In this document: piece after piece, positions 26,767 through 35,539 of the stretch
Layout: the number at the start of each line of letters is the position of its first letter
Numbering within the stretch: position 1 is the first letter of the stretch
NCBI RefSeq assembly: GCF_016741935.1
Contig: NZ_JAERRG010000007.1
Span: 124,001 to 188,000, forward strand
Direction: 5' to 3'
Length of the DNA: 64,000 bases
Origin: Streptomyces endocoffeicus
GTDB taxonomy: Bacteria > Actinomycetota > Actinomycetes > Streptomycetales > Streptomycetaceae
Translations under genes and position numbers: made by a program
The notes under the pieces: model-generated
Databases searched by the model: none
Told to the model about the DNA's origin: nothing
Seen by the model: only the letters and a program-made list of their open reading frames with translations

Positions 26767-27120
26767 TCAGGTCCACAGCACGGCGATGAAGATGTTTGCC
26801 GTTGTCAAGGCACCCACCGCGCCGAAGGCGGCAGACTCTACCTTCTCCTCGTCGCGCTTCACATAGACCAGGCCGAGGATTACGACCAATAGCGCCAGCT
26901 TTACACCGATTTTGACGGTGTTGACGCTGTTGTCGTCCGCCTGATTGAGCCCGACCAGCGCCACGCCGGTCACCAGCATGGTCAGCGCGCCGTGCAGCAT
27001 CGCCGGGATCATCCGGGCCTCGCCCGCGCGCATGGCTTTGAGCTGCGAGAAGAAGCCACCGAGCAGCGCGCCGATGCCGACGATGTGGAGGCCGACGAAC
27101 ACGTGAATGAGTACGTCCAT
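26767..27120 (-). CDS. Small integral membrane protein, function unknown
   Basis: 117 aa with about four hydrophobic helices: IHVFVGLHIVGIGALLGGFF, MLHGALTMLVTGVALVGL, IGVKLALLVVILGLVYV and AFGAVGALTTANIFIAVL. Conserved-looking residues include His6 and the RAGEARMI loop. Codon use is atypical for the window (GTA, CTA, ATT, AAA), with a lower GC3 than the neighbours. The ATG start gives MDVLIHVFVG. No partner is evident; the gene stands alone between two envelope-hydrolase genes. Confidence 0.78.
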   Translation of the reverse strand: MDVLIHVFVGLHIVGIGALLGGFFSQLKAMRAGEARMIPAMLHGALTMLVTGVALVGLNQADDNSVNTVKIGVKLALLVVILGLVYVKRDEEKVESAAFGAVGALTTANIFIAVLWT

Positions 27121-27467
27121 GGCTCCGGAGACTAGCCGCGCTCATATCATCGCCCGGCACCCGGGTGGGGCCCTATCGCCGCTTCGATCACGGCCGCCCA
27201 CACTCCCGACCACCCCACTCGCCGGGCGATCAGCAGCCGTCACGGGACCGACGAAATCCGTGCACTCCCGTTCAATCCCCCGCACGACCCCCACTTTCCG
27301 GCCTAGTTTCCTCCTCCAGGTGGCAGTCCGCTTCCCGTCAACCGAGGGTCCCCGCCTCATGGCGGACTGCCGCCTGCCCGTCCGCTCCCCACAAGGGTCC
27401 AGGATCTGCGGAATGTCCTGGATCGCCCAAACTGGCTTGCCCAAGAGAGACCAGGTGAACCGCCGCA
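27121..27467 (+). promoter_or_regulatory. Structured leader of the second NlpC/P60 gene
   Basis: 347 bp between divergent genes. At about 27318-27331 and 27359-27372 there is a 14-bp stem AGGTGGCAGTCCGC / GCGGACTGCCGCCT with one G-T pair and a 27-nt loop. It is followed by TCCAGGA-N11-TCCTGGA (about 27400-27424). The blocks of the ydaO riboswitch found upstream of the paralog are absent. This could be an unrelated RNA switch or attenuator. Confidence 0.5.
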
Positions 27468-28490
27468 GTGGCGTCGCACAGGAAGCCCAAGCAGCGCTCG
27501 CTCACCAGCGGCACCGCCCGCGCGGCAGCGCTCCTCGCCCTCACCGGCGCCGCGTCCGCCACCCTCCTCAACGGCACCGGGCACGCCGAGAACCGCCTCA
27601 CCCCCGCTCAGGTGAAGGCGAAGGTCGACGAGTACCAGCGGGAGGCCGAGGAGGCCACCGAGCAGTACAACGGCGCGCGGGAGAAGGCCGACAAGGCCCG
27701 CCGGACGCTGGAGGCGCTGCGCGACCAGGCCGCCCGCCGCACCACCCGGCTCAACACCGCGCGCAACGCCCTCGGGGCCTTCGCCACCGCCCAGTACCGC
27801 TCGGGGACGATCGCCCCGGCCCTCCAGCTCGCCCTGTCCTCCTCCCCCGACCAGTACCTGCAGCGCGCCTCGCTCGCCGAGCGCGCGGGGAGCCGCCAGA
27901 CCGCCCTGATCGCCACGATCGGCCGTCAGGAGCGGAAATTACGCCAGGTCCGCGGCGAGGCGGCCGACCGCCTCGCCGCTCTGCGCGCCTCCCAGACGGC
28001 CGCCGCCCACCACAAGCGGACCGTCCAGGAGAAGCTCGCCGCCGCCGATCGCCTCCTCGACCGGCTGACCCTCGAGCAGCGACGGCGCCTGCTGGCGGCG
28101 CGGGACGGCGCCAAGGCCGCCGGCTCCCTCGCCCCCGCCGCGGGCCGCGCCGCCCGCGCCGTCTCCTTCGCGTACGCGGCCCTCGGCAAGCCGTATGTGT
28201 GGGGCGCCACCGGCCCCCACGGCTATGACTGCTCGGGGCTCACCCAGGCCGCCTGGCGCGCCGCCGGGGTCGCCCTGCCCCGCACCACCTACACCCAGAT
28301 CAACGCCGGACAGCGCGTCACCCGTGACCAACTGGCCCCCGGCGACCTGGTCTTCTTCTACTCCGGCATCAGCCATGTCGGCCTCTACATCGGCGACGGC
28401 CGCATGATCCACGCCCCGCACCCCGGGGCCCCGGTCCGGTTGGCCTCCGTGGCGGACATGCCCTTCGCGGGGGCGGCCCGCCCGGCGTAG
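27468..28490 (+). CDS. NlpC/P60 (C40) peptidoglycan hydrolase, second copy
   Basis: 340 aa from GTG, a paralog of the gene at 24591 (both begin ASHRKP and share the coiled-coil plus C40 layout). Signal segment 10-44; coiled coil about 45-205; catalytic domain with YDCSGLTQAAW (Cys255), SHVGLYIGDG (His303) and IHAP (His315). It lacks the long Lys/Glu-rich linker of the first copy. It is exported and acts on peptide stems of the cell wall. Its upstream leader differs from that of the paralog, so the two copies are likely controlled differently. Confidence 0.9.
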   Translation: MASHRKPKQRSLTSGTARAAALLALTGAASATLLNGTGHAENRLTPAQVKAKVDEYQREAEEATEQYNGAREKADKARRTLEALRDQAARRTTRLNTARNALGAFATAQYRSGTIAPALQLALSSSPDQYLQRASLAERAGSRQTALIATIGRQERKLRQVRGEAADRLAALRASQTAAAHHKRTVQEKLAAADRLLDRLTLEQRRRLLAARDGAKAAGSLAPAAGRAARAVSFAYAALGKPYVWGATGPHGYDCSGLTQAAWRAAGVALPRTTYTQINAGQRVTRDQLAPGDLVFFYSGISHVGLYIGDGRMIHAPHPGAPVRLASVADMPFAGAARPA

Positions 28491-28619
28491 CGGCCCCGGA
28501 CGGCGGCACGCCTGATGTAGCAGTCCCGGACGGCGGCCCCCGGCGTAGCGGCCCCCGGTCCCGACCTGGTGACCTCGGCCCGGTGACCTCGACCTGGTGA
28601 CACGGGGCAGACTGGCCAC
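28491..28619. repeat. Imperfect GC-rich repeats between two genes
   Basis: CCCCGGACGGCGGC and CCCGGACGGCGGC segments alternate with GATGTAGC / GCGTAGC, followed by three copies of a CCTGGTGAC / CCCGGTGACCTCG unit. These look like degenerate tandem duplications of intergenic sequence. No gene fits. Confidence 0.55.
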
Positions 28620-29606
28620 ATGCCACACGACGCTGATGTCCGCGCCCAACCCTCCGTCGTGCTGTCGGGGTACGGCCCGGTGGGCCGGGCCTACGCCGAG
28701 CGGCTGATCGGCGGCGCGCTGCCGCTGCGGCTCGCCGCCGTGCGCACCAGCGCGGCCGAGGGGCTGCCGCCGGAGCCGCGCCCCGGCTGGGGCCCGCTGC
28801 CGCCGCTCGCCGAGACCCTGGAGCGCACGGGGGCGGCGGTGCTGGCCCAGGCCGTGCCCTCGTCCCCGGCGGTGCGCGAACAGGCCGCTACGGACGCGCT
28901 GTCGGCCCTGCGGCGAGGGGTCCATGTGGTGACCGCCACCAAGAGCCATCTGCTCAGCCACTGGGGCGAGCTGGGCCGGGCGGCGGCCGAGGGCGGCAGC
29001 CGCATCCGGATCTCGGGCGCCACCGGAGCCGCCCTCCCCACCGCCGACCTCGCGCGGATCGGCGTACGCGGCCTCGGCTGCCGTACGCTGCGCGCCTGCC
29101 CCAACGGCACCGCCACGTTCGTCCTGGACCGGCTCGCGGACGGCGACGCGCTGCCCGACGCGGTCGCGGAGGCCCAGCGGCGCGGCATCGCCGAGGCCGA
29201 CCCGACGGCCGACCTCTCCGGCGCCGACGCGGCCGTGAAGGTGCGGCTGTTGGCGGCGCTGCTGTGGGGGTGGGACGCGACGGCCGTAAGGACGGAGGCG
29301 GGCCCGGGGATCGACGCCGGGACGGCGGAGGCGGCTCGTACGGCCGCCGCACGGGGCCGCCGTCTGCGATCGGTCGCGACCGCGACCGCCGAAGAGCCGC
29401 TCGTCGTCCGCGTCGCGTTGGAGGAGACGGAACCGGGCGACCCCCTGTACGCCCTCAGAGGCCCCGAGAAGGCCGCCGTCTACGGCTGCCCCGACGCGGG
29501 CGACATCACGGTGAGCGGCGGCCGCTCCAGCCCCCTGGGCGCGGCGCTCGCCATGGTCAAGGACACCCTGGATGTGGCGGGGCCGGTGGGTCACGGGTTC
29601 GCCTGA
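28620..29606 (+). CDS. Homoserine dehydrogenase-like oxidoreductase
   Basis: 328 aa. N-terminal NAD(P)-binding fold with GYGPVG (17-22). Downstream family segments: VVTATKSHLL (nicotinamide/Lys region), RACPNGTATFVLDRL (NGT motif) and IAEADPTADLSGADAAVKVRLL (EADP...D...G-DAA-K, the homoserine dehydrogenase catalytic loop). No ACT domain is present, so it would not be feedback-regulated that way. It is shorter than the classical biosynthetic enzyme, so it could be a paralog acting on homoserine or a related beta-hydroxy acid. A monocistronic gene starting with ATG. Confidence 0.75.
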   Translation: MPHDADVRAQPSVVLSGYGPVGRAYAERLIGGALPLRLAAVRTSAAEGLPPEPRPGWGPLPPLAETLERTGAAVLAQAVPSSPAVREQAATDALSALRRGVHVVTATKSHLLSHWGELGRAAAEGGSRIRISGATGAALPTADLARIGVRGLGCRTLRACPNGTATFVLDRLADGDALPDAVAEAQRRGIAEADPTADLSGADAAVKVRLLAALLWGWDATAVRTEAGPGIDAGTAEAARTAAARGRRLRSVATATAEEPLVVRVALEETEPGDPLYALRGPEKAAVYGCPDAGDITVSGGRSSPLGAALAMVKDTLDVAGPVGHGFA

Positions 29607-29719
29607 GCGGCGCTCTGTCGGCGGGGGCCGGGAGGTGACGGCGCTCTGTCGGCGGAGTGCGGGGGAGTGACGGCGCTCTGTCGGCGGGGCGTCGGTGGGG
29701 CGTCGGTGGGGCGTCGGTG
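29607..29719. repeat. Two nested tandem repeats in an intergenic region
   Basis: CGGCGCTCTGTCGGCGG occurs three times with a period of 31-32 bp (29608, 29639, 29671), followed by three direct copies of GGGGCGTCGGT (29687-29719). They lie between the homoserine dehydrogenase-like gene and the next SDR gene. Confidence 0.8.
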
Positions 29720-29798
29720 ACGACCGTAAGGCTGATACGCGTTCAGCGTGAGCCCCGTGGGGCCCCGCCCCGACCTCACGAACGCAAGGAGCCACCGC

Positions 29799-30767
29799 AT
29801 GCCTTCCGCAGCCCCGACCGAATCCTCGACCTCGACCGAGCGGTGGGACGTCCACAGCCTTCCACGGGCCGACGGAAAGACCTTTCTGGTGACCGGAGGC
29901 AATGCGGGGATCGGGTACTTCGTCGCCGAACAGCTCGCCGGTACGGGAGCCACCGTCGTCCTCGGCAGCCGCGACCCGGGCAGGGCGGACGCCGCCGTGG
30001 CCTCGATCCGCTCCCGGGTCCCCGACGCCCGGGTGCGCCATATCCGGCTGGACCTCGCCGATCTCTCCTCGCTCGAAGCCTCCGCGGAAGCGCTGGGGTT
30101 GGACCGTCTGGACGCGGTCGTCCACAACGCCGGGGTGAAGTTCGACCAGCCGCCGCGCCGCGAGACCGGGGACGGCCATGAGGCGATGTTCGGCATCAAC
30201 CACCTCGGGCACTTCGCGCTGACCCACTGGCTGGCACCGCTGCTCACGGCCGCCCCCGAGGGCCGCGTCATCACCACGGGCAGCTTCGCGGCCACGTCCG
30301 AACGGCTGGACCTGGACGACCTCGAGAGCACCCGGGACTACCAGCCCGAGCGCACCTACGGGCGCTCGAAACTGGCCCAGATGCTCTTCGGTTTCGAACT
30401 CGACCGACGGCTGAGGGCGGTCGGCAGCACGGTGCGGAGCGTGGTCACCCACCCCGGCGGCGCGCTCGACTCCCTCACCCCGTCCCGCCCGCCCCTGCAC
30501 GTCCGCACGCCCGGCGAACGGCTGCGGGGGCTGCCCGCCGGAATCCTCGTCCAGGGCAAGGACGCGGCCGCCTGGCCCGCCGTACGAGCGGTCCTCGACC
30601 CGTCCATCACCGGCGGTGAACTATGGGCCCCTCGCCACTTCGCCCTCCGCGGCACCCCCCGCCGCCGCCCCGTCCGAGGTCACCTGGCGGACGCGGAAGT
30701 CGCGGCCCACCTGTGGTCGGCAAGCCGCGACCTTACGGGACTCGAACCGCGGTTCGGCCCGGCGTGA
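29799..30767 (+). CDS. Short-chain dehydrogenase/reductase
   Basis: About 322 aa. Cofactor motif TGGNAGIG (32-39), HNAG near 109-112, Ser162 and YGRSK (Tyr187, Lys191) form the complete SDR active site. It resembles the retinol-dehydrogenase/WWOX-like SDR group; the substrate is unknown. The ATG at 29799 follows AAGGAG 8 nt upstream. No partner gene is apparent; a Uma2 gene lies convergent downstream. Confidence 0.87.
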   Translation: MPSAAPTESSTSTERWDVHSLPRADGKTFLVTGGNAGIGYFVAEQLAGTGATVVLGSRDPGRADAAVASIRSRVPDARVRHIRLDLADLSSLEASAEALGLDRLDAVVHNAGVKFDQPPRRETGDGHEAMFGINHLGHFALTHWLAPLLTAAPEGRVITTGSFAATSERLDLDDLESTRDYQPERTYGRSKLAQMLFGFELDRRLRAVGSTVRSVVTHPGGALDSLTPSRPPLHVRTPGERLRGLPAGILVQGKDAAAWPAVRAVLDPSITGGELWAPRHFALRGTPRRRPVRGHLADAEVAAHLWSASRDLTGLEPRFGPA

Positions 30768-30777
30768 GGCTGGGCGA

Positions 30778-31356
30778 TCAGGACGCGTAGTCCTTGAGTT
30801 CCCCGGTGTCGAGGGTGATCCCGACGGGATCCGGGAGCTCGATGACGGTCCCATAGGGCCGCGAGGTCAGGCTCCGGTACTTGCCGTCCTCCAGCCCGCT
30901 GAAGACGTTGACCGTGCAGTCGTCCCGGTCGATGAGGAGGTAGACCGGGACGCCGGCACTTGCGTAACCGTCCCGCTTGTCCAGGCGATCCCGCCGGTTC
31001 GTGTCCCCGTCCCGCGAGGTGACCTCCACGGTCATCACGACGCCCTTCGGGTCGGACCACTCTCCATGCCCCGCGAAATGCCTGCGAGGTGCGAGAGTGC
31101 CATCCGGACGAGCGCGCCCCTGCCGGTACCCCTCTGTCTTCAGGCCCCGCTCCCGGTACAGCCGCAAATCCGGACGGTGCTGCATGCACTGCTCCTGGAC
31201 CCACATGATGATCTCGTCGTGATCCCCGTCCGGCACGGGCTTGACCTCTAGATTTCCGTCGATGAATTCGAGCGTCACAGTTTCCGGCGCCGTGCGGGCG
31301 AGTTCCTCGAATTCCTCGATGCCCATCTGCGGCCGGTCAGCGGTACTGGGGGTCAT
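30778..31356 (-). CDS. Uma2-family (DUF820) putative restriction endonuclease fold
   Basis: 192 aa. The PD-(D/E)xK fold is suggested by FIDGNLEVKPVPDGDHD, RARPDGTLAPRR, VVMTVEVTSRDGDTN and DKRDGYASAGVPVYLLID. Uma2 proteins are scattered, often present in many copies in Streptomyces, and their role is not settled. The ATG at 31356 has GAGGAGG 7 nt upstream. Surrounding DNA is slightly less GC-rich, suggesting acquisition. It lies convergent with the SDR gene, 10 bp apart. Confidence 0.8.
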   Translation of the reverse strand: MTPSTADRPQMGIEEFEELARTAPETVTLEFIDGNLEVKPVPDGDHDEIIMWVQEQCMQHRPDLRLYRERGLKTEGYRQGRARPDGTLAPRRHFAGHGEWSDPKGVVMTVEVTSRDGDTNRRDRLDKRDGYASAGVPVYLLIDRDDCTVNVFSGLEDGKYRSLTSRPYGTVIELPDPVGITLDTGELKDYAS

Positions 31357-31570
31357 GGCTTCGCCTCCTCGCCCCCATACTGCCCCGACATCGGGCGGTG
31401 CGTCCTGCACGATCATTCGCTCTTCCTTTCGGTACGCGGACTGCGGTAGCAGCCGCAGCCCGCACGTGACGAACGCTAGAGCGCAGGAACCAATCGCGAT
31501 GATGTGATCACAGGAAGTCACCGGATCGGGTGGTTTGTTCGCTGAAGCGGGTCGTCTCCGACCCGCGGTC

Positions 31571-32380
31571 TCAGGTCTGGCTGCCGCCGTCCACCCGGAG
31601 GACCACACCCGTCACATAGGAGGCGCGGTCGCTGAGGAGCCAGGCCGCGGCCTCGGCGATCTCGTCGGGGGCGGCGGCGCGGCGGAGTGGCGCGTGGGTG
31701 GTGATGCGGTCGACGATGCCGGGGGATTCCTCCTCCCATGCGCGGATCATCTCGGTGAGGGTGGCGCCGGGTGCGATGGCGTTGACGCGGATGCCCTCCG
31801 GGCCGTACGTGACGGCGGCGGACTCGGTGAGGCTGTTGACCGCGCGCTTCATGGCGCCGTAGGCGGGGAGTTCGGGGTTGCCCATGAGGCTGCCGACGCT
31901 GGAGTTGTTGACGATGGCGCCCGTTCCGGCGGTGGCGCGGATGGCGGCGACCTCGGCGTTCATGGCCAGCCAGGGGCCCCGGAGGTTGACGGCGTAGACG
32001 TGGTCGAAGTCGGCCTGCGGCAGCTGGTCCATCGGGCCCGGCTGCTGGATCGTCGCACCGTTGTTGAAGGCCACGTCGAGCCTGCCGTACAGCTCCACGG
32101 CCCGGTCGACGGCGGCGCGGACGCTCGTCGCGTCGGCCAGGTCGCACACCACGTGATCCGCGGTGCCGCCGGCCGCCCGGATCTCCTCGGTGACCGTCTT
32201 GAGCTGGGCCTCCGTACGGGCCGCCAGCAGCACCCGGGCGCCCTCCCGGGCGAAGAGGCGGGCCGCGGCGGCGCCGATGCCGCGCCCGGCGCCGGTGATG
32301 AAGGCGACCTTGCCGGCCAGGAGACCGGCGGCCGGGGTACGGGGCGAGTCTTCCAGGGTGGTGTTCGGTGTGTGGTTCAT
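31571..32380 (-). CDS. Short-chain dehydrogenase/reductase
   Basis: 269 aa, classical SDR. TGAGRGIG (29-36), FNNGAT (106-111, the NNAG position changed to NNGA), Ser160/161 and YGAMK (Tyr174, Lys178), then VNAIAPGATLTEM. Residue 1 is the ATG at 32380, preceded by a weak CGGAA. It is divergent from an XRE regulator, with a 21-bp dyad in the 87-bp gap, so it is probably the regulator's main target. Confidence 0.88.
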   Translation of the reverse strand: MNHTPNTTLEDSPRTPAAGLLAGKVAFITGAGRGIGAAAARLFAREGARVLLAARTEAQLKTVTEEIRAAGGTADHVVCDLADATSVRAAVDRAVELYGRLDVAFNNGATIQQPGPMDQLPQADFDHVYAVNLRGPWLAMNAEVAAIRATAGTGAIVNNSSVGSLMGNPELPAYGAMKRAVNSLTESAAVTYGPEGIRVNAIAPGATLTEMIRAWEEESPGIVDRITTHAPLRRAAAPDEIAEAAAWLLSDRASYVTGVVLRVDGGSQT

Positions 32381-32413
32381 GGTTCCGAGGCTGCTGTGAG
32401 CGCCGGGGCCCAA

Positions 32414-32434
32414 CCAGGCACCGGTGGTACCTGG
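32414..32434. promoter_or_regulatory. 21-bp dyad operator candidate between an SDR and its XRE regulator
   Basis: Arms CCAGG-N-ACC and GGT-N-CCTGG around a 3-bp centre. It sits midway between two divergent genes. Symmetry is direct; binding by the XRE product is inferred. Confidence 0.55.
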
Positions 32435-32467
32435 CTGAGCCCCCGGCCGTCCGCGCACACTGAAGGC

Positions 32468-33319
32468 GTGGACAGACGAGAGCTGGCGGCCTTCCTGCGC
32501 AGCCGACGTGAGCGGATCACGCCCGCCGATGTGGGGCTGCCCGCCGGGACGCGGCGCCGCACACCGGGGCTGCGGCGCGAGGAGGTGGCGCAGTTGGCGT
32601 TCATCTCGACCGAGTACTACACGCGGCTGGAGCAGGCCCGCGCCCCGCACCCGTCCCGCGAGGTGCTGGCCGGGCTGGCCCGCGCCCTGCGGCTGACGGA
32701 CGCCGAGCGGATCCATCTCCACCATCTCGCGGGCGTCCCGCCCGGCCCGCCACCCGGGCCCTCCCGTGAGGTGCGGCCGAGCATCGTGCACCTGCTGCGG
32801 CGGCTGCCGTACGCGGCGGCGTTCGTGCTGTCCGCGACATACGAGGTCATCGCCTGGAACGACCTGGCCGCCGCCCTCATGGAGGACTTCTCCGCCCTCT
32901 CGCGCCGCGACCGCAACATCGTCCGCCGCGCCTTCCTCGGGCCCCATCCGGAGGGGCAGCGGCTGTACGGGGTGACGGACCCGGACGAGTTCGCCCAGAC
33001 CTCGACCGAGGTCCTGCGCGCCGCGGCCGCCCGCTACCCCGACGATCCCGAGGTGACCGGGCTGGTGGCCGAGCTCCGTTCGGGCAGCGAGGAGTTCGCC
33101 CGGCTGTGGGACTCCCATGAGGTGGCCGCCCAGCGCCCGCTGTGCAAGACGTTCCGCCATCCGCTCGTCGGGCCCGTCACCGTCGCCTGCGATGTGCTGG
33201 ACATCGCCGACCGGGACCAGCGGGTCGTCATCTACACCGCCGAGCCCGGCTCCCCGTCCGAGGAGGCACTGCGGCTGCTGTCGGTCGTCGGCACGCAGCG
33301 GATGGGGGTGCCGGGCTGA
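32468..33319 (+). CDS. XRE-family regulator with MmyB-like ligand domain
   Basis: 283 aa. N-terminal helix-turn-helix (about 10-80: ELAAFLRSRRERI, LRREEVAQLAFISTEYYTRLEQ), followed by the MmyB-like domain seen in many actinobacterial SDR-linked repressors (YEVIAWNDLAAALM, NIVRRAFLGP, LCKTFRHPLVGPVTV). Such proteins bind small hydrophobic ligands, possibly fatty acids. GTG at 32468 is the only start that keeps the HTH intact. Divergent from the SDR at 31571. Confidence 0.88.
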   Translation: MDRRELAAFLRSRRERITPADVGLPAGTRRRTPGLRREEVAQLAFISTEYYTRLEQARAPHPSREVLAGLARALRLTDAERIHLHHLAGVPPGPPPGPSREVRPSIVHLLRRLPYAAAFVLSATYEVIAWNDLAAALMEDFSALSRRDRNIVRRAFLGPHPEGQRLYGVTDPDEFAQTSTEVLRAAAARYPDDPEVTGLVAELRSGSEEFARLWDSHEVAAQRPLCKTFRHPLVGPVTVACDVLDIADRDQRVVIYTAEPGSPSEEALRLLSVVGTQRMGVPG

Positions 33320-33368
33320 GCCGCGGCGCCCTCCGTTCCGTCCTCTGCTCTCGTTCTCCTCGGGCCTG

Positions 33369-33423
33369 ATGAGGCTCGGACCTCTTCTGAGGCTCGGACC
33401 TCTTCAGAGCTGAGGCTCAGACC
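33369..33423. repeat. 18-bp tandem repeat between convergent genes
   Basis: TGAGGCTCGGACCTCTTC occurs twice in tandem with a partial third copy ending at the response-regulator stop (33417). Confidence 0.8.
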
Positions 33424-34196
33424 AGGCGGCGGGCCGTCGCCCAGCGGGTCAGCTCATGGCGGTTGGAGAGCTGGAGCTTGCGGAGCACCGCCGAGACATG
33501 GCTCTCGACCGTCTTCACCGAGATGAACAGCTGCTTGGCGATCTCCTTGTAGGCGTAACCGCGCGCGATCAGGCGCAGCACCTCGCGCTCGCGCTGGGTG
33601 AGCCGGTCCAGGTCCTCATCCACGGGCGGGGCGTCGGTGGAGGCGAAGGCGTCGAGGACGAAACCGGCCAGGCGCGGGGAGAAGACCGCGTCGCCCTCGG
33701 AGACCCGGAAGATCGCGTCCACGAGGTCGGTACCGGTGATGGTCTTGGTCACATAGCCACGGGCGCCGCCGCGGATGACGCCGATGACGTCCTCGGCGGC
33801 GTCCGAGACGGACAGCGCGAGGAAGCGCACCGGGCGGTCCTGGTCGGCCATCAGCGAGGCGCTCCGGCGCAGCACCTCGACCCCGCCCCCGCCCGGGAGG
33901 TGGACGTCGAGCAGCACGACCTCGGGGCGGGTCGCGGTGATCACGGTCACGGCCTGGTCGACGTCGGCCGCCTCGCCGACCACCTCGACACCGGTCCGGG
34001 CCGTCTCCCCGATCTCGGCCTGCACCCCGGTGCGGAACATGCGGTGGTCGTCCACGAGCACCACGCGTACCCGCCGCGCCGCGGCCGCATCGCCGGCTCC
34101 GGCGCCCCCGGCCCCCGCCGGACCGGGCACGGCGCCCGGCGCACTCTGCGCCCCGGGGCCGCTCGTCGCGTTCGTACCGCCCGTCGCGTCGGTCAT
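33417..34196 (-). CDS. LuxR-family response regulator
   Basis: 259 aa. A Gly/Ala-rich N-terminal extension of about 40 residues precedes the receiver domain (VVLVDDHRMF; phosphoacceptor Asp97 in VVLLDVHLPG; Lys in YVTKTI). The C-terminal GerE/LuxR HTH (LTQREREVLRLIARGYAYKEIA) binds DNA. It overlaps the upstream kinase by 4 bp (ATGA) and is its cognate regulator. The N-terminal extension is unusual and low complexity. Confidence 0.93.
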   Translation of the reverse strand: MTDATGGTNATSGPGAQSAPGAVPGPAGAGGAGAGDAAAARRVRVVLVDDHRMFRTGVQAEIGETARTGVEVVGEAADVDQAVTVITATRPEVVLLDVHLPGGGGVEVLRRSASLMADQDRPVRFLALSVSDAAEDVIGVIRGGARGYVTKTITGTDLVDAIFRVSEGDAVFSPRLAGFVLDAFASTDAPPVDEDLDRLTQREREVLRLIARGYAYKEIAKQLFISVKTVESHVSAVLRKLQLSNRHELTRWATARRLV

Positions 34197-35470
34197 GTCG
34201 TCGCCGCCCTCTCCATCTCCAGCTCCACTTCCGTGCCCCCGTCCGGCGCGGATCTCAGCCGCGCCGTGCCGCCGTTCCGCTGCATCCGGCCGATGATCGA
34301 CTCACGTACGCCCATCCGGTCCTCCGGCACCGCGTCCACGTCGAAGCCGGGGCCGCGGTCGCGCACGGAGATGAACACCGTGGCCCCCTCGACCTCGGCG
34401 AAGACCTGGACGGCCCCGCCGTCGCCACCGTACTTGGCCGCGTTGACCATCGCCTCGCGCGCCGCCTGTATCTGTGCGCCCAGTTTCTCGTCCAGGGGGC
34501 AGTCGCCGACCACCACCACCTCGATCGGGACGCCGTGGTGGTCCTCGACCTCCGCGGCCGTCTTCTTCACCGCCTCCGCCAGGGTGTCCGGCTCCTCGGC
34601 CTCGTCCTTGCCGGTGCCCTCCGGCCGGTAGAGCCACGCGCGCAGCTCCCGCTCCTGGGCGCGGGCGAGCCGGGCCACCTCGCGGGGCTCCTCCGCGTTG
34701 CGCTGGATCAGGGTGAGGGTGTGCAGCACGGAGTCATGGACGTGGGCCGCCACCTCCGCCCGCTCCTGCGCGCGGATGCGCATCAGCCGTTCCTCGGAGA
34801 GGTCCTGCGTCATCCGCACCACATACGGGCCCACCAGCAGCGCGATGCCGACAAGGACGGCCAGGGCCGCCTGCAGCACGGCCCCCAGATGCTTGGCCGA
34901 ACCCTGGAGGACCACGATCCCGGACACCCCGGCGGCCACCAGCACCACCCCCGCGGCGCCACGGGCCAGCGGCAGGACCCGCTTGCTGCGGCTGAGCTCG
35001 ACCCACTGGGCGCGGCGGGCGTTGTCCGCCTGGCGCCAGAAGAGGGCGACTCCCGCGCCGATGAGGAGGAGCGGCCAGATGTAGGTGTTGGCGCGGCCGA
35101 GCTGGAAGCCCTGGACGAAGATCCCCATGCCGACGACGAGGGCGACGAGCGCGATGATCTGGCCGCGCTCCGGCCTGCGGGCCAGGATCCGGCGGCGGCC
35201 GTCGGGGCCCACGGTGGTGAGCGGGCGGGTGGTGGTCGTCTCCACACCGCCGACGCCGAGCGGGACGATGAACCAGAAGAGCGCGTAGACGAGCGCGCCG
35301 AACCCCTCCGCCATGAACAGCGCGATGAAGACGATCCGCACCCAGGCGACCGGCAGCCCGAGATGGCCCGCGAGCCCGCGCGCCACACCGCCGAGGAGGC
35401 GGCCTTCGGCACTGCGGTAGAGCTTGCGCGGAGGTGGCTCGGGGGCCGTTGGGGGCACTGCGGCGGTCAT
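34193..35470 (-). CDS. PspC-domain membrane sensor histidine kinase
   Basis: About 425 aa. N-terminal PspC domain (KLYRSAEGRLLGGVARGLAG), about five membrane helices to residue 220, then a LiaS-like dimerisation and ATPase module. The phospho-His is in AAHVHDSVLHTL (about His245), followed by an HATPase domain (VNAAKYGGD N-box, DRGPGFDVDAV G1, MGVRESIIGRM G2). It senses envelope stress in related systems. ATG at 35470 is chosen; an earlier ATG would add only 12 residues. A GC-only minisatellite lies directly upstream. Confidence 0.9.
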   Translation of the reverse strand: MTAAVPPTAPEPPPRKLYRSAEGRLLGGVARGLAGHLGLPVAWVRIVFIALFMAEGFGALVYALFWFIVPLGVGGVETTTTRPLTTVGPDGRRRILARRPERGQIIALVALVVGMGIFVQGFQLGRANTYIWPLLLIGAGVALFWRQADNARRAQWVELSRSKRVLPLARGAAGVVLVAAGVSGIVVLQGSAKHLGAVLQAALAVLVGIALLVGPYVVRMTQDLSEERLMRIRAQERAEVAAHVHDSVLHTLTLIQRNAEEPREVARLARAQERELRAWLYRPEGTGKDEAEEPDTLAEAVKKTAAEVEDHHGVPIEVVVVGDCPLDEKLGAQIQAAREAMVNAAKYGGDGGAVQVFAEVEGATVFISVRDRGPGFDVDAVPEDRMGVRESIIGRMQRNGGTARLRSAPDGGTEVELEMERAATT

Positions 35471-35504
35471 GGCTCGATCGTCACACGCCCGGCCGACAAC
35501 GGGC

Positions 35505-35522
35505 ATCAGGGTCGCCCCTGAT
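35505..35522. promoter_or_regulatory. Dyad ATCAGGG-N4-CCCTGAT upstream of the sensor kinase
   Basis: Perfect 7-bp inverted repeat with a 4-bp centre, 35 bp before the kinase start, so it may be the autoregulatory site of the response regulator. A degenerate copy lies upstream of the PspC gene at 38135-38151. Confidence 0.5.
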
Positions 35523-35539
35523 CGTTCCCCGACCTGGGG

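Noticed and set aside
27300..27467. A second c-di-AMP riboswitch
   Set aside because: Conserved ydaO blocks (GGGGACCCA, GGGGTGAATC, CGAACCCGACAG) are absent even though stems are present.
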